Source of the DNA: Streptoalloteichus hindustanus
GTDB taxonomy: Bacteria; Actinomycetota; Actinomycetes; Mycobacteriales; Pseudonocardiaceae
Assembly (NCBI RefSeq): GCF_900129375.1
Contig: NZ_FQVN01000005.1
Location: 124,001-188,000 of the forward strand
Reading direction: 5' to 3'
Length of the DNA: 64,000 bases
Shown piece by piece: positions 8,499 through 16,286 of this stretch (position 1 is the stretch's first letter; each line of letters starts with the position of its first letter). The notes beneath the pieces were generated by a model. The model had not been told where the DNA came from. It saw only the letters and a list, made by a program, of their open reading frames with translations, and ran no database searches. The translations under genes and the position numbers were made by a program.

Positions 8499-9776
8499 TC
8501 AGCGCCCGGAAGCGGGCTCGGAAGCGGGTTCGGTCGGCATGTCCCTGCGGCGGCGGATGGGGGAGAGCAGCAGGATGACCACGGCCGGGATCTGCAGGCA
8601 GGAGATGATCCAGACTCCCGCCCGGAGCCCCGCGTAGGTGGCCAGCGCGCCACCCAGCAGCGCGCCGACGGGCAACGCGCCGAGGGAGAGGAACCGGCCG
8701 CTCGCGGTGACGCGGCCGAGCAGGTGCCGGGGGCAGTACGTCTGCCGGAAGCTGCCGATGATCACGTTGCTCACGGTGACCCCCGCGTTGAACACGAACG
8801 TGCCGGCCACGAAGAACACGAGGCCCGGCCCGGTGGTGGTCAGCGGCACCATCAACGCGAACGGCATGGCGACGAGCTCGGCGACCACCATGCTGCGCGC
8901 CGTGCCCAACCACCCGATCACGCGCCGGGCGAGGAGAGCGCCGACCACGCCGCCCACCCCGCCGCCCGAGATCAGCGCGCCGGCGATCGCCGAGTCGACG
9001 CCGACCTCACGCACCAGGAACACCACGACGATCGCGGTCAGCGCTCCGCCCATGAGGTTGGCGGAGGCCGCGTAGAGCGTGAACGGGCGGAGGTAGGGGT
9101 CGCGCACGATGAACCGCAGCCCGTCGCGGATCTCCCTGACGAGGTCCCCGCGCTGGCGCGGGGCGGGATCGACCGTTTCCGCCACGCGGACCCGCGCGAG
9201 GCACAACGCGCAGACGAAGAAGCTCACCGCGTTGGCGAGCAGCCCCGCGACCGGACCGAACAGCCGGGCCAGCAGACCGCCGAGTCCGGGGCCGAGGATC
9301 TGCGCGCTGGACTCGCTGCCCCGCACCTTGGCGTTGGCCTCGGCGAGGTGGTCGGGTGCGACGACCGCGGGGAGGAAGACCTCGTAGGCGGTCATGGCGA
9401 ACACCGCGCACACGCCCAGCCCCAGCGCGGTCAGCAGCAGGTGCGCGATGGTCAGCGCCCCCGCCCACGCCGCCAACGGCACGCTGGCGAGCAGGGTGGC
9501 CGACACGGCGTGGCAGGACAACATGATCCGCCGGCGGCGCAGCCGGTCCACCCACGCCCCGGCGGGCAGCCCGATGAGCAGCCACGGCAACCAGACCGCC
9601 GACTCCAGCACGGCGATCTGGAAGGTGGAGGCGTGCAGCGTCTCGATGGCCACCAGCGGCAACGCCACGGTGGTGACCGCCGTCCCGATCTGGCTCACGG
9701 TCTCCCCGAACCAGAGCAGCCGGAAGTTCCGGTGGCGTAACAGGGTTTGCCGGCGCGGCCGCGTGATCGTGCTCAC
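8499..9776 (-). CDS. MFS transporter, macrolide-efflux (MFS_3) type
   Basis: 425 residues with about twelve hydrophobic segments. It starts FRLLWFGETVSQIGTAVTT, typical of MFS_3 drug exporters, with the inter-helix motif GAWVDRLRRRR near residue 75. Such proteins are proton-driven drug exporters of the cytoplasmic membrane. It overlaps the upstream ArsR-type regulator gene by four bases (9773-9776), so the two are translationally coupled and co-regulated, presumably through the palindrome at 10364-10397. Codon 13 is TTA (9738-9740), a rare codon in these genomes that can make translation depend on the bldA tRNA. Substrate unknown. Confidence 0.88.
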   Translation of the reverse strand: MSTITRPRRQTLLRHRNFRLLWFGETVSQIGTAVTTVALPLVAIETLHASTFQIAVLESAVWLPWLLIGLPAGAWVDRLRRRRIMLSCHAVSATLLASVPLAAWAGALTIAHLLLTALGLGVCAVFAMTAYEVFLPAVVAPDHLAEANAKVRGSESSAQILGPGLGGLLARLFGPVAGLLANAVSFFVCALCLARVRVAETVDPAPRQRGDLVREIRDGLRFIVRDPYLRPFTLYAASANLMGGALTAIVVVFLVREVGVDSAIAGALISGGGVGGVVGALLARRVIGWLGTARSMVVAELVAMPFALMVPLTTTGPGLVFFVAGTFVFNAGVTVSNVIIGSFRQTYCPRHLLGRVTASGRFLSLGALPVGALLGGALATYAGLRAGVWIISCLQIPAVVILLLSPIRRRRDMPTEPASEPASGR

Positions 9777-10348
9777 GGCGCGGCCGTCCCGTCACCGCGG
9801 TGCGGGAACGCCTGGAGCTGGATGACGACCCTCTCGCCGTCCGCGTCGGGCTCGGTCTCCAGCCGGTTGAGGATCGCGGTGATCTCGGCGACGGCCGCCT
9901 GGAGCCGCTCCGGCGTCAGGCGGACGCGCCACCCGCTGAACTCGACGGCCTCCTGCCACTGGCGCGGCCAGTCGTCGAGGGAGAACGCGGCGGCCCGCAG
10001 GAAGTCCAGCTCCAGGCTCGCGCGCAGGTACCGCGCCAGCGGCTCGCGCGACTCCGGGTCGTCCACGAAGTCGTGCACGGTCAGCTCGGTGTACGCGTGC
10101 GCCGCGCGCCACCAGCGTTCGCGTTTCGTCCCGCGTTCGGCGTCCTCGACGATGAACCCGTGCTCGGCGAGCTGGCGGAGGTGCCAACTGATGTTGCCCC
10201 GGTCCTCGCCGAGCCGGGTGGCCAGCATCGCGCCGGTGGCCGGTCCGTCGACGCGGAGCAGGCCGAGGAGGCGCACCCGCAGGGGGTGGGCCAGGCCGCG
10301 CAGGCTGCGCGCGTCCAGTTTCTTCGCGCTGGGTGGTGACTCGCTCAC
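9773..10348 (-). CDS. ArsR-like winged-helix regulator of the adjacent MFS exporter
   Basis: 191 residues. The winged HTH is at residues about 10-80: RSLRGLAHPLRVRLLGLL, then LGEDRGNISWHLRQLAEHG and the wing VEDAERGTKRERWW. The C-terminal half (about 85-190) is a helical domain seen in ArsR/HTH_20 proteins that travel with MFS exporters. It is the first gene of a two-gene operon with the exporter, overlapping it by four bases. A perfect 34-bp palindrome lies 16 bases upstream of its ATG, the likely autoregulatory operator. The inducing drug or metabolite is unknown. Confidence 0.85.
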   Translation of the reverse strand: MSESPPSAKKLDARSLRGLAHPLRVRLLGLLRVDGPATGAMLATRLGEDRGNISWHLRQLAEHGFIVEDAERGTKRERWWRAAHAYTELTVHDFVDDPESREPLARYLRASLELDFLRAAAFSLDDWPRQWQEAVEFSGWRVRLTPERLQAAVAEITAILNRLETEPDADGERVVIQLQAFPHRGDGTAAP

Positions 10349-10363
10349 CTGGCGGACCCTAGC

Positions 10364-10397
10364 GTGAGAAGAACTCTTTGCAAAGAGTTCTTCTCAC
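10364..10397. promoter_or_regulatory. Perfect 34-bp palindrome, probable ArsR operator
   Basis: Each 17-base arm reads GTGAGAAGAACTCTTTG on its own strand, with no spacer and no mismatch. It is AT-rich in a GC-rich region and lies 16 bases before the ArsR-type gene at 10348, after the end of the upstream FAD monooxygenase gene (10425). A perfect palindrome with no loop and no T-run is more like a protein-binding site than a terminator, although it could also impede read-through. Confidence 0.75.
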
Positions 10398-10424
10398 TCC
10401 CCGCCGGTGTGGCGCCGGCGGAGG

Positions 10425-11486
10425 TCAGCTCGGCGGGCCGAAGGCGAGCGCGGCGCGCACGACCCAGTCGCGGGCGAGGGTGAACCGCCGGACCTGGCCC
10501 AGTCGGCCCACACGGGAGGAGATCGCGGCCATCCGTTGGGTGGGGCGGCGCCGGAGGTGGTCGTAGCGGCGCAGCGCGGTGGGCACGTCGGGTTCGGCGA
10601 TGAGGGACTCGCTCAGCGCCACCCCGTCGAGGATCGCCTGACAGGCCCCCTGGCCGAGGTCGGGTGTCATCGCGTGCGCCGCGTCGCCGACCAGCGCCAC
10701 CGTGCCGTGGACGAAGGTCGGCAGGGGCGTCAGGTGCCGGAGGTCGTGGTGCAGCGGCCGTTCTTCCCCGATCAGGTCGAGGACCCGGGGGATGGGGTCG
10801 TGCCAGCCGCCGAAGATCCGGCGCAGCGCGGGGAGATCGCCGTCGGGCGGCTGGTGCCCCTCCGGCGCGGCGACCATCGCGTACCAGTTGGTGCGGCCCG
10901 GTTCCTGGGGTGTGAGGCCGAACTTGGCTCCGGCTCCCCAGGTCTCGCCGCCCGCGTCGATGTCGAGCGACACCGTGCCACGCCACGCGGTGGCTCCGGA
11001 GTAGCGCAGCGGGTACCGGTCCCCGAAGATCTCCTGCCGCACTCCGCTGTGGATGCCGTCCGCTCCGACCACCACGTCGTGGTCGTCGCGGAGCGCCAAC
11101 GCGTCGCTGACCGGCGAGTCGAACCGCACGACGCCGTCGGGCAGCGCCGTGGTGAGCAGGGTGAGCAGCGTCGGGCGGGACAGCAGGTGCACCGGCTCGC
11201 CCTGACGGCGGGCCACGAGGTCGATGTCCAGCGTGGCGATCCGGGTGCCGTCCGGTCGGCGGATGGCGCCGTTGGGTTGCCGTCGCCCGAGCGCTCGGGC
11301 TCGCTCACCCAGCCCGAGCCGGTCCAACCCGCGCAGTGCGGAGGGCCAAATTCCAAGCCCTGTCCCGGTTTCCGGCAGACCCGCCGAGCGTTCGCGCACC
11401 GTGACCGTCCAACCCGCGCGGTGCAGTCCGATCGCTGTCGCGAGGCCGCCGATCCCGCCGCCGACGATGGCCGCTGTTCGTCCCAT
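10425..11486 (-). CDS. FAD-dependent aromatic monooxygenase
   Basis: 353 residues, the size of compact group A flavin monooxygenases. The FAD-binding Rossmann motif is at about 6-33 (AIVGGGIGGLATAIGLHRAG), the DG motif is VVVGADGIHS near 140, and the GD motif is ALVGDAAHAMTPDLGQG near 275. These enzymes use NAD(P)H, FAD and O2 to hydroxylate aromatic or polyketide-like substrates in the cytosol. It is divergent from a TetR gene with two palindromes in the 48-base gap, so it is probably TetR-controlled and substrate-inducible. Substrate unknown. Confidence 0.88.
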   Translation of the reverse strand: MGRTAAIVGGGIGGLATAIGLHRAGWTVTVRERSAGLPETGTGLGIWPSALRGLDRLGLGERARALGRRQPNGAIRRPDGTRIATLDIDLVARRQGEPVHLLSRPTLLTLLTTALPDGVVRFDSPVSDALALRDDHDVVVGADGIHSGVRQEIFGDRYPLRYSGATAWRGTVSLDIDAGGETWGAGAKFGLTPQEPGRTNWYAMVAAPEGHQPPDGDLPALRRIFGGWHDPIPRVLDLIGEERPLHHDLRHLTPLPTFVHGTVALVGDAAHAMTPDLGQGACQAILDGVALSESLIAEPDVPTALRRYDHLRRRPTQRMAAISSRVGRLGQVRRFTLARDWVVRAALAFGPPS

Positions 11487-11497
11487 GGCCGCAAGTT

Positions 11498-11532
11498 ACT
11501 ACATCTGTAGTGCGCCGGACTACGGATGTAGT
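11498..11532. promoter_or_regulatory. Pair of 14-bp palindromes, TetR operators
   Basis: ACTACATCTGTAGT (11498-11511) and ACTACGGATGTAGT (11519-11532) have identical outer arms ACTAC/GTAGT and are separated by seven bases, a 21-base or two-turn spacing. They fill the gap between the divergent monooxygenase and tetR genes. The ACTACA/TGTAGT arms are of the classic TetR type. The second site ends two bases before the tetR GTG, implying a leaderless message. Confidence 0.8.
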
Positions 11533-11534
11533 CT

Positions 11535-12191
11535 GTGTCGGTGTCCACCAGGCAGCGACAGGTCCTCGACGCCGCGATCGAGGTGCTCGGCGCGCAGGGG
11601 TTGCGGCGACTCACCCACCGCGCGGTCGACGAGCGGGCCGGTCTGCCCGCCGGCTCGACCTCCAACTGCTTCCGCACGCGGGAAGCGCTGCTCGGCGGTG
11701 TGATCGACCGGGTGCTGGAACTGGAGATCGACGGCTGGCGGCAGGTGACCGAACGACTGACGGTGTCCGATCGACCGACAGTGTCCGATCGACCGACAGT
11801 GTCCGATCGACTGGCGGTGTCCGATCGACTGGTAGTGCCCGATCGACCGACAGGGACCGACCAGGACGCCTTCGTGTCGACCCTGGGATGCCTGGTGCGC
11901 GATCTGGCCACCCGCCACCGCGCCCTCACGCTGGCCAGGCACGCCGTGTTCACCGAGGCCGCCACGAACCCGGCGCTCCGGCGGCGGGTGGTCGAGGGGA
12001 AGCGGAAGCTCACGGCATGGGCCACGCCCATCGTCGCCGCGCTCGGCCTTCCCGACCCGGCCAGGCAGCTGACGCTCCTGCTGGCCCTGATCGAGGGTCT
12101 GCTGACCAACCAACTCGCCGATCCGGAGCCGGACTTCGATCCCGAGGCCGCGATTGCCGCTCTGCTGCGTGGAATGCGAACCGCGACGTGA
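11535..12191 (+). CDS. TetR-family regulator with in-frame hexapeptide repeat
   Basis: 218 residues. The HTH is at about 5-50 (RQRQVLDAAIEVLGAQGL, then RAVDERAGLPAGSTSNCF). At residues 77-106 there is an unusual stretch of five tandem hexapeptides, VSDRPT or close variants, encoded by five 18-base repeats at 11763-11852. They fall between the first helices of the ligand domain, where a loop would be expected. The rest is an ordinary helical TetR ligand domain. GTG at 11535 is used; a second GTG at 11541 is possible. It probably represses itself and the divergent monooxygenase gene through the two palindromes just upstream. Confidence 0.85.
   Translation: MSVSTRQRQVLDAAIEVLGAQGLRRLTHRAVDERAGLPAGSTSNCFRTREALLGGVIDRVLELEIDGWRQVTERLTVSDRPTVSDRPTVSDRLAVSDRLVVPDRPTGTDQDAFVSTLGCLVRDLATRHRALTLARHAVFTEAATNPALRRRVVEGKRKLTAWATPIVAALGLPDPARQLTLLLALIEGLLTNQLADPEPDFDPEAAIAALLRGMRTAT
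11763..11852 (+). repeat. Five tandem 18-bp repeats inside tetR
   Basis: Units start at 11763, 11781, 11799, 11817 and 11835. Units 1 and 2 are identical (GTGTCCGATCGACCGACA); the others differ by one to four bases. All are in frame and encode V-S-D-R-x-x hexapeptides. This is a coding minisatellite, so copy number may vary between strains without breaking the frame. Confidence 0.95.
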
Positions 12192-12291
12192 CGGATTGGC
12201 AGCGCGGAGCGGGAAATCGGGGCGGCCCGACGGTGCCAGTGGGTCGAGACCGGTTAACGCGGGAGCGGAAACCGAGTGGCCGAGCGGATTT

Positions 12292-12729
12292 CTACCGGGT
12301 TTCCGCGTCCGGGGCGATGTGGGCGGGGGTGTCCTGGCGGTAGCGGGCGTCGTAGCGGGCCCGTGCCCGCGCGTTCGCCTCCGCATGCGCTTCTTCCCTC
12401 GCGGCCTGGCGAATCCCGTGCGCGGTTCCCGGGGCGTGGCCGTGCTTGGCCGCCCGGTGCTCGCAGCTCTCCACCATGTAGGAGAAGGAGAAGTAGTAGC
12501 CGACCAGGACGGCCAGCCCCATCATGCCCAGCCGGACCCAGAGCGGACCCGGCACGAGCAGGCACGCGAGGGTGAACGGGCTGATCACGACGGTGCTGCG
12601 CGCGGTGTGCCGCCACACCCAGCTGGGGCAGGTGACGTCGTGCAGGACCCACTCGTTCAGCCGCGCCGGCAGGCGGCCGCCGACCGCGTACCAGAGCCAC
12701 TGGATCGGGTTCGGTCGGGCGGCCCCCAC
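12292..12729 (-). CDS. DUF5313-type membrane protein
   Basis: 145 residues. It begins NPIQWLWYAVGGRLPARLNEWVL-like sequence followed by HDVTCP, the pattern I associate with DUF5313 in actinomycetes. Two hydrophobic segments lie near residues 48-62 and 67-83. The C-terminal 60 residues are charged and Ala/Arg/Glu-rich (EEAHAEANARARARYDARYR), likely a cytoplasmic helix. The function of the family is unknown. It is divergent from the OhrR-like marR gene, with a palindrome at 12778-12791 in the gap, but there is no other evidence of shared control. Confidence 0.7.
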   Translation of the reverse strand: MGAARPNPIQWLWYAVGGRLPARLNEWVLHDVTCPSWVWRHTARSTVVISPFTLACLLVPGPLWVRLGMMGLAVLVGYYFSFSYMVESCEHRAAKHGHAPGTAHGIRQAAREEAHAEANARARARYDARYRQDTPAHIAPDAETR

Positions 12730-12777
12730 GAGACACCCACCTCTCTCGCTCGCGGTCTCGTCGCCAGTAGACTAACA

Positions 12778-12791
12778 GTTAATGCACTAAC
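12778..12791. promoter_or_regulatory. Imperfect palindrome, candidate MarR/OhrR operator
   Basis: GTTAATGCACTAAC has six of seven arm positions paired and lies in an AT-rich patch 19 bases before the marR ATG. Flanking CTAAC and CTAATG half-sites extend the pattern. MarR/OhrR proteins usually bind AT-rich inverted repeats overlapping their own promoter. Confidence 0.5.
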
Positions 12792-12810
12792 TAATGATGT
12801 GAGGGAGCGC

Positions 12811-13266
12811 ATGCCGCGGATCGACCTGGGGGAGGACCCCCTCGCGCTGGACCGGCAGGTCTGCTTCGCCCTGTCCGTCGCCTCCCGGGCGGTGATCGGG
12901 ATCTACCGCCCCCTGCTGGAGCCGCACGGCCTGACGCACCCCCAGTACCTGGTCATGCTCGCGCTGTGGGACCGGTCGCCGCGCTCGGTGCGCGACCTGT
13001 GCCAGACCCTGCGCGCCGAGCCCGCGACGCTGTCGCCGATGCTCAAGCGGCTGGAGTCCATCGGCTACCTCACCCGGAGCCGGAACCGGGCCGACGAGCG
13101 GGAACTGCTGGTCGAGCTGACGGCGGCGGGCCGGGAACTGCGGCGCGAGGCGGAGAAGATCCCCTACGAGGTGGTGGAGAAGCTCGGGATGGAGGTGGCC
13201 GAGCTCCAGGAGCTGCACGCCGTGCTGACCCGGGTCATCGCCGCCGCGACCGCCGGGGAGTCCTGA
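12811..13266 (+). CDS. MarR-family regulator, OhrR-like
   Basis: 151 residues. The N-terminal LDRQVCFALSVASRAV aligns in my memory with OhrR, where the Cys of the CFAL motif is the peroxide-sensing thiol; here it is Cys17. Then come HPQYLVMLALWD, the recognition region RAEPATLSPMLKRLESIGY and the wing SRNRADERELLVELT. OhrR proteins release DNA when that Cys is oxidised by organic hydroperoxides. An ohr peroxidase gene, the normal neighbour, is not present here; the next gene is GyrI-like. The ATG at 12811 follows GTGAGGGAGCGC. A long in-frame extension upstream is not used. Confidence 0.8.
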   Translation: MPRIDLGEDPLALDRQVCFALSVASRAVIGIYRPLLEPHGLTHPQYLVMLALWDRSPRSVRDLCQTLRAEPATLSPMLKRLESIGYLTRSRNRADERELLVELTAAGRELRREAEKIPYEVVEKLGMEVAELQELHAVLTRVIAAATAGES

Positions 13267-13401
13267 CGACGCGCGAGTGACCCTCCTTTGTGGACGGTTC
13301 GGTCACGTGGTGTTCCTCGGCTCTCCCGCGAGTCGTGGTCGCGTCGCCGGTCGGACAACGGTTGACTGTGCCGTGTCCGGCCGATCGAGAGAGGGCTGAT
13401 C

Positions 13402-13881
13402 ATGACCGACGGCGCCTTGCGACTGGAGCCGCTGCCCGCGCTCCGACTCGCCCAGCTCAGCGGCGAGGTCGACGAGACCCACGAGATCCCCGCCATGGTC
13501 GATGACCTGCTCGGGGCGTTGAACACCCGGCTGACCGCGGCCGGCGTGCCGCTGGACGGCCGGGTCGTCCGCACCTACTACGGCCGGCCCGACGGCTCGA
13601 AGATCGACGTCGCGGTCGGGACCCTGCTGGACCCGGGCGCGCAACCGGTGGCGGGTCTGGAACTCGCCGAACTGCCCGGTGAGGACCGGGCGGCGGTGGT
13701 GGCCTACCAAGGCCCGGTCGAGGACGTCGAGGGCGCGTGGAACGCGCTCGACGTCGCGCTCGCGGAGCGCGGTCTGGAAGCTCGTGGCCCGTACCGCCAG
13801 GTTCACCTGGAGGACGAGGAGGGCCGCCGGGTGGTCGAGCTCCAGTGCCCGGTGCGGGAGGCCGGCAGCGCCTGCCCCTGA
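13402..13881 (+). CDS. GyrI-like / AraC effector-binding domain protein
   Basis: 159 residues, a stand-alone effector-binding domain. Visible features are LEPLPALRLAQLSGEVDE at the start (first strand), a middle TYYGRPDGSKIDVAVGTLL, and a closing strand GPYRQVHLEDEEG. This fold, called GyrI-like or SOUL-related, binds small hydrophobic ligands and occurs fused to AraC/MerR regulators or alone; some members are small-molecule hydrolases. The ATG at 13402 is preceded by GAGAGAGGGCTGATC. It lies 135 bases after marR on the same strand and could be its target. Ligand unknown. Confidence 0.75.
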   Translation: MTDGALRLEPLPALRLAQLSGEVDETHEIPAMVDDLLGALNTRLTAAGVPLDGRVVRTYYGRPDGSKIDVAVGTLLDPGAQPVAGLELAELPGEDRAAVVAYQGPVEDVEGAWNALDVALAERGLEARGPYRQVHLEDEEGRRVVELQCPVREAGSACP

Positions 13882-13964
13882 CCGGCGGGCCGCCTGACGA
13901 CCAGGAGCCCGGTGCTCTCCTGGTCCCTCGGCCTGTTCGGTGGGGCAGGCGCGTCGTCGTCCGG

Positions 13965-14951
13965 TCAGGCCTCGCTGAGGAACACCGGGGAGTTGGCTCC
14001 GGGAACCAGGAGTCGCGGCATCGCCGCGCCGTCCGCCGGGACCGACCAGACGTCGTTGGTGCCGTCCTCGCGTTGCAGCGCGTAGGCGAGGGTGGTGTTG
14101 TCGAGCCAGGCGGGTTGGTCGTCGACGCTGCGGGTCTCGCTCAGCGCCGTGGCCCGCAGCGACGCCAGGTCCAGTGTGGACAGACGCCAGCCGCGCCCGG
14201 GGTCGCCGTCGACCGCGGCCTTGAAGGCGACGCGGGTGCCGTCGGGAGAGAGGGACGGGCACTCGACGTTGTCGGCGAGGGTGCGGACGGTGCGGGCCGC
14301 GAGGTCCCCCTCGACGAGGTAGCGGTGGCCGTTGGTGGACATGGTGGCGTAGAAGCGGTTGTCGTCGTCGGCGAAGGTCACGCCCCAGAAGTTCACGTCC
14401 TCGGCCCGGTAGGGCTGGCCGTCCCTGGCCACCGTGAACTCCTCCAGCGACTTCACGATCTGGCCGGAGCGGGTGTCGAGGATGCCGGTCTGGGTGGAGA
14501 ACCCGCCCGTCGCGTAGGAGTGGCCGTCGACGAACAGCGTCCACGCGACCAGTCGGCCGCTGGGGGAGACCCGGGCGCGGTTGGGAATCCCGGCGAGGTC
14601 GACGGATCGCTGCTCGCGCAGGTCGCGGTCGAGGACGACGAGTTGGGTCGTGCGCAGCGCCTCGACGGGGCGGAGGCACACGACGACGTGCGCCGCCGCG
14701 TGGGCGCGGTCGCACCGCACGGCGGTGACCGTCCGCGGACCGCCGGGGTCCTGGGCGGACACGACGGAGAGCTGGCCGTTGGTGAGCACCTGGAGCCGGG
14801 GGCCCTCCGCGAGGTTGGCCTGGGTCGGCGGGGTGGCGTCGGTTCCGCCGGCCCCGGCGGCCATCCGGACGGAGACGACGGCGACGCCGGTGAGCGCGAC
14901 GGCGGCGAGCGCCGCGACCAGCAGGCGGGCGCGGTGGCTGAGTGCGGTCAC
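13965..14951 (-). CDS. Membrane-anchored TolB/PD40-like beta-propeller protein
   Basis: 328 residues. The N-terminus has one hydrophobic segment (LLVAALAAVALTGVAVVSV, about 8-26), giving a membrane anchor or uncleaved signal. The rest is a beta-propeller of the WD40-like Pd type: repeated short strands with ARVSPSGRLVAWTLF, CPSLSPDGTRVAFKA and DDQPAWLDNTTLAYAL. The domain should sit outside the membrane. The GTG start overlaps the MFS stop codon by four bases (14948-14951), so it is translated from the same message. It is the last gene of the phosphoesterase-MFS-propeller group. Partner and function unknown. Confidence 0.75.
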   Translation of the reverse strand: MTALSHRARLLVAALAAVALTGVAVVSVRMAAGAGGTDATPPTQANLAEGPRLQVLTNGQLSVVSAQDPGGPRTVTAVRCDRAHAAAHVVVCLRPVEALRTTQLVVLDRDLREQRSVDLAGIPNRARVSPSGRLVAWTLFVDGHSYATGGFSTQTGILDTRSGQIVKSLEEFTVARDGQPYRAEDVNFWGVTFADDDNRFYATMSTNGHRYLVEGDLAARTVRTLADNVECPSLSPDGTRVAFKAAVDGDPGRGWRLSTLDLASLRATALSETRSVDDQPAWLDNTTLAYALQREDGTNDVWSVPADGAAMPRLLVPGANSPVFLSEA

Positions 14952-16219
14952 GAGGGGTTCTCCACGGGCTCGGCGGGGGTGGGGTGGTTCCGGCGGATCA
15001 GCAGGAGGGCGGTGGCGCCGATGGCGACCACCACGGCGAGCGCCGCGAGCCGGCTGGCGGTCTCGGGCCCCCAGAGCTGCCAGGCGAGTCCGAACAGGAC
15101 GGACGAGCCCAGGTACGCGACCGCCTGTCCGCTTTGGACGATCGCGATGCCGGTGGTGCGCGTCCCCTCGGGGACCAGCGTCCCGGTCAGCGCCATCAGG
15201 ACTCCGTCGGTGGCGGCGTAGAAGGCGCCGTACAGGCCGAGGACCAGGACGATCAGCGGCCAGCCGGACAGGGGGCCGAACAACAACAGGTAGACGACGA
15301 CCAGCGCGCCGTACCCGCCCAGCATCACCGGCACCCGGCCGACGCGATCCGCCAGTGCTCCCAACGGGGCGGCGAGCAGGAGGTAGGCGAGGCTCGTGCC
15401 GACCGCGAGCAGCGGGAACCACGCCAGCGCGAGATCTTCGCGGCGCTGCAACAACAGGTACACGAAGCCGTCGCCCACGGTGGTCAGGCCGAGCAGGCAC
15501 GCGGCGGGGAGCAGCCGCCGCACGCCGGAGTCCCGCAGCAGACCCACGACGGCGCGGGGTGGGACAGTCCCCTGGGGCGGACGCGCACCGGCGTGGTCGC
15601 GCACGAACAGCACCAGGATGAGCACACCCATGGCCGCGACGCAGAAGCTGGTGACGAAGACGGGGGCGAAGGCGCCGCCGGCCGCGGCGAGCACGGCCAA
15701 CGCGACGAGCGGGCCGGCGAAGGCGCCCATGCTGTCCATCGCGCGGTGCACGCCGAACGCGCGACCGAGGTCGGACGGGGGCGTGCACAACGTGATCAAC
15801 GCGTCCCGGGGGGCGGTGCGCAGGCCCTTCCCCGCTCTGTCCACCGTGATCACGAGGCCGATGGCCGACGCCGAGCTCCCGGCGGCCAGCAGGCCGAGTT
15901 TGGCGGCGGCGGAGAGCCCGTAACCCAGGCCCGCCACGGTCTTGCGCCGGCGGGTCCGGTCGGCGACGTACCCGCCGACCAGTCGCAGCAGCGCGGTGGC
16001 TCCGGTGTGGACGCCGTCGAGCACGCCGTAGGCGAGCGGGCTGAGGTGGAGGCCGACGACGAGGTAGAGGGGGAGGACGGCGGCGACCATCTCGGCGGAG
16101 ATGTCGGTGACCAGGCTGACGGTGCCGAGCGCGAGCACGTTGCCGCTGAGCGCCGCCCAGCCGCGTCGACCGCCCTCGCCGGCGCCGGTCTTCGGTCTGC
16201 CGATCATGGCCAGGTACAT
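14948..16219 (-). CDS. MFS transporter
   Basis: 423 residues, about twelve transmembrane segments. The loop 2-3 motif is GGYVADRTRRRK near 85, and DRAGKGLRTAPRDALI near 130 is a strongly conserved signature of a distinct MFS subgroup. The first segment, VSLVTDISAEMVAAVLPLY, is typical too. Its stop overlaps the start of the propeller gene by four bases, and the exported phosphoesterase gene lies upstream across a 67-base gap. Nutrient uptake linked to phosphate release is one possible reading of that context. Substrate not predictable. Confidence 0.85.
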   Translation of the reverse strand: MYLAMIGRPKTGAGEGGRRGWAALSGNVLALGTVSLVTDISAEMVAAVLPLYLVVGLHLSPLAYGVLDGVHTGATALLRLVGGYVADRTRRRKTVAGLGYGLSAAAKLGLLAAGSSASAIGLVITVDRAGKGLRTAPRDALITLCTPPSDLGRAFGVHRAMDSMGAFAGPLVALAVLAAAGGAFAPVFVTSFCVAAMGVLILVLFVRDHAGARPPQGTVPPRAVVGLLRDSGVRRLLPAACLLGLTTVGDGFVYLLLQRREDLALAWFPLLAVGTSLAYLLLAAPLGALADRVGRVPVMLGGYGALVVVYLLLFGPLSGWPLIVLVLGLYGAFYAATDGVLMALTGTLVPEGTRTTGIAIVQSGQAVAYLGSSVLFGLAWQLWGPETASRLAALAVVVAIGATALLLIRRNHPTPAEPVENPS

Positions 16220-16286
16220 GCGGACAACACCTTCCGTGGGGGCCGCCGCGCCCGCGAGGAGCGCGGCGGCCGGTCCGGGGACGGGG

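Noticed and set aside
10364-10397. 34-bp palindrome as a simple terminator
   Set aside because: There is no loop or T-run, and it sits at operator distance from the ArsR-type start. A weak terminator effect is not excluded.
11763-11852. Tandem repeats as a CRISPR array
   Set aside because: Units are contiguous 18-mers without spacers and are in frame within a TetR gene.
12811-13881. OhrR-Ohr peroxide-defence pair
   Set aside because: The regulator looks OhrR-like, but the following gene is GyrI-like, without the two reactive Cys of Ohr.
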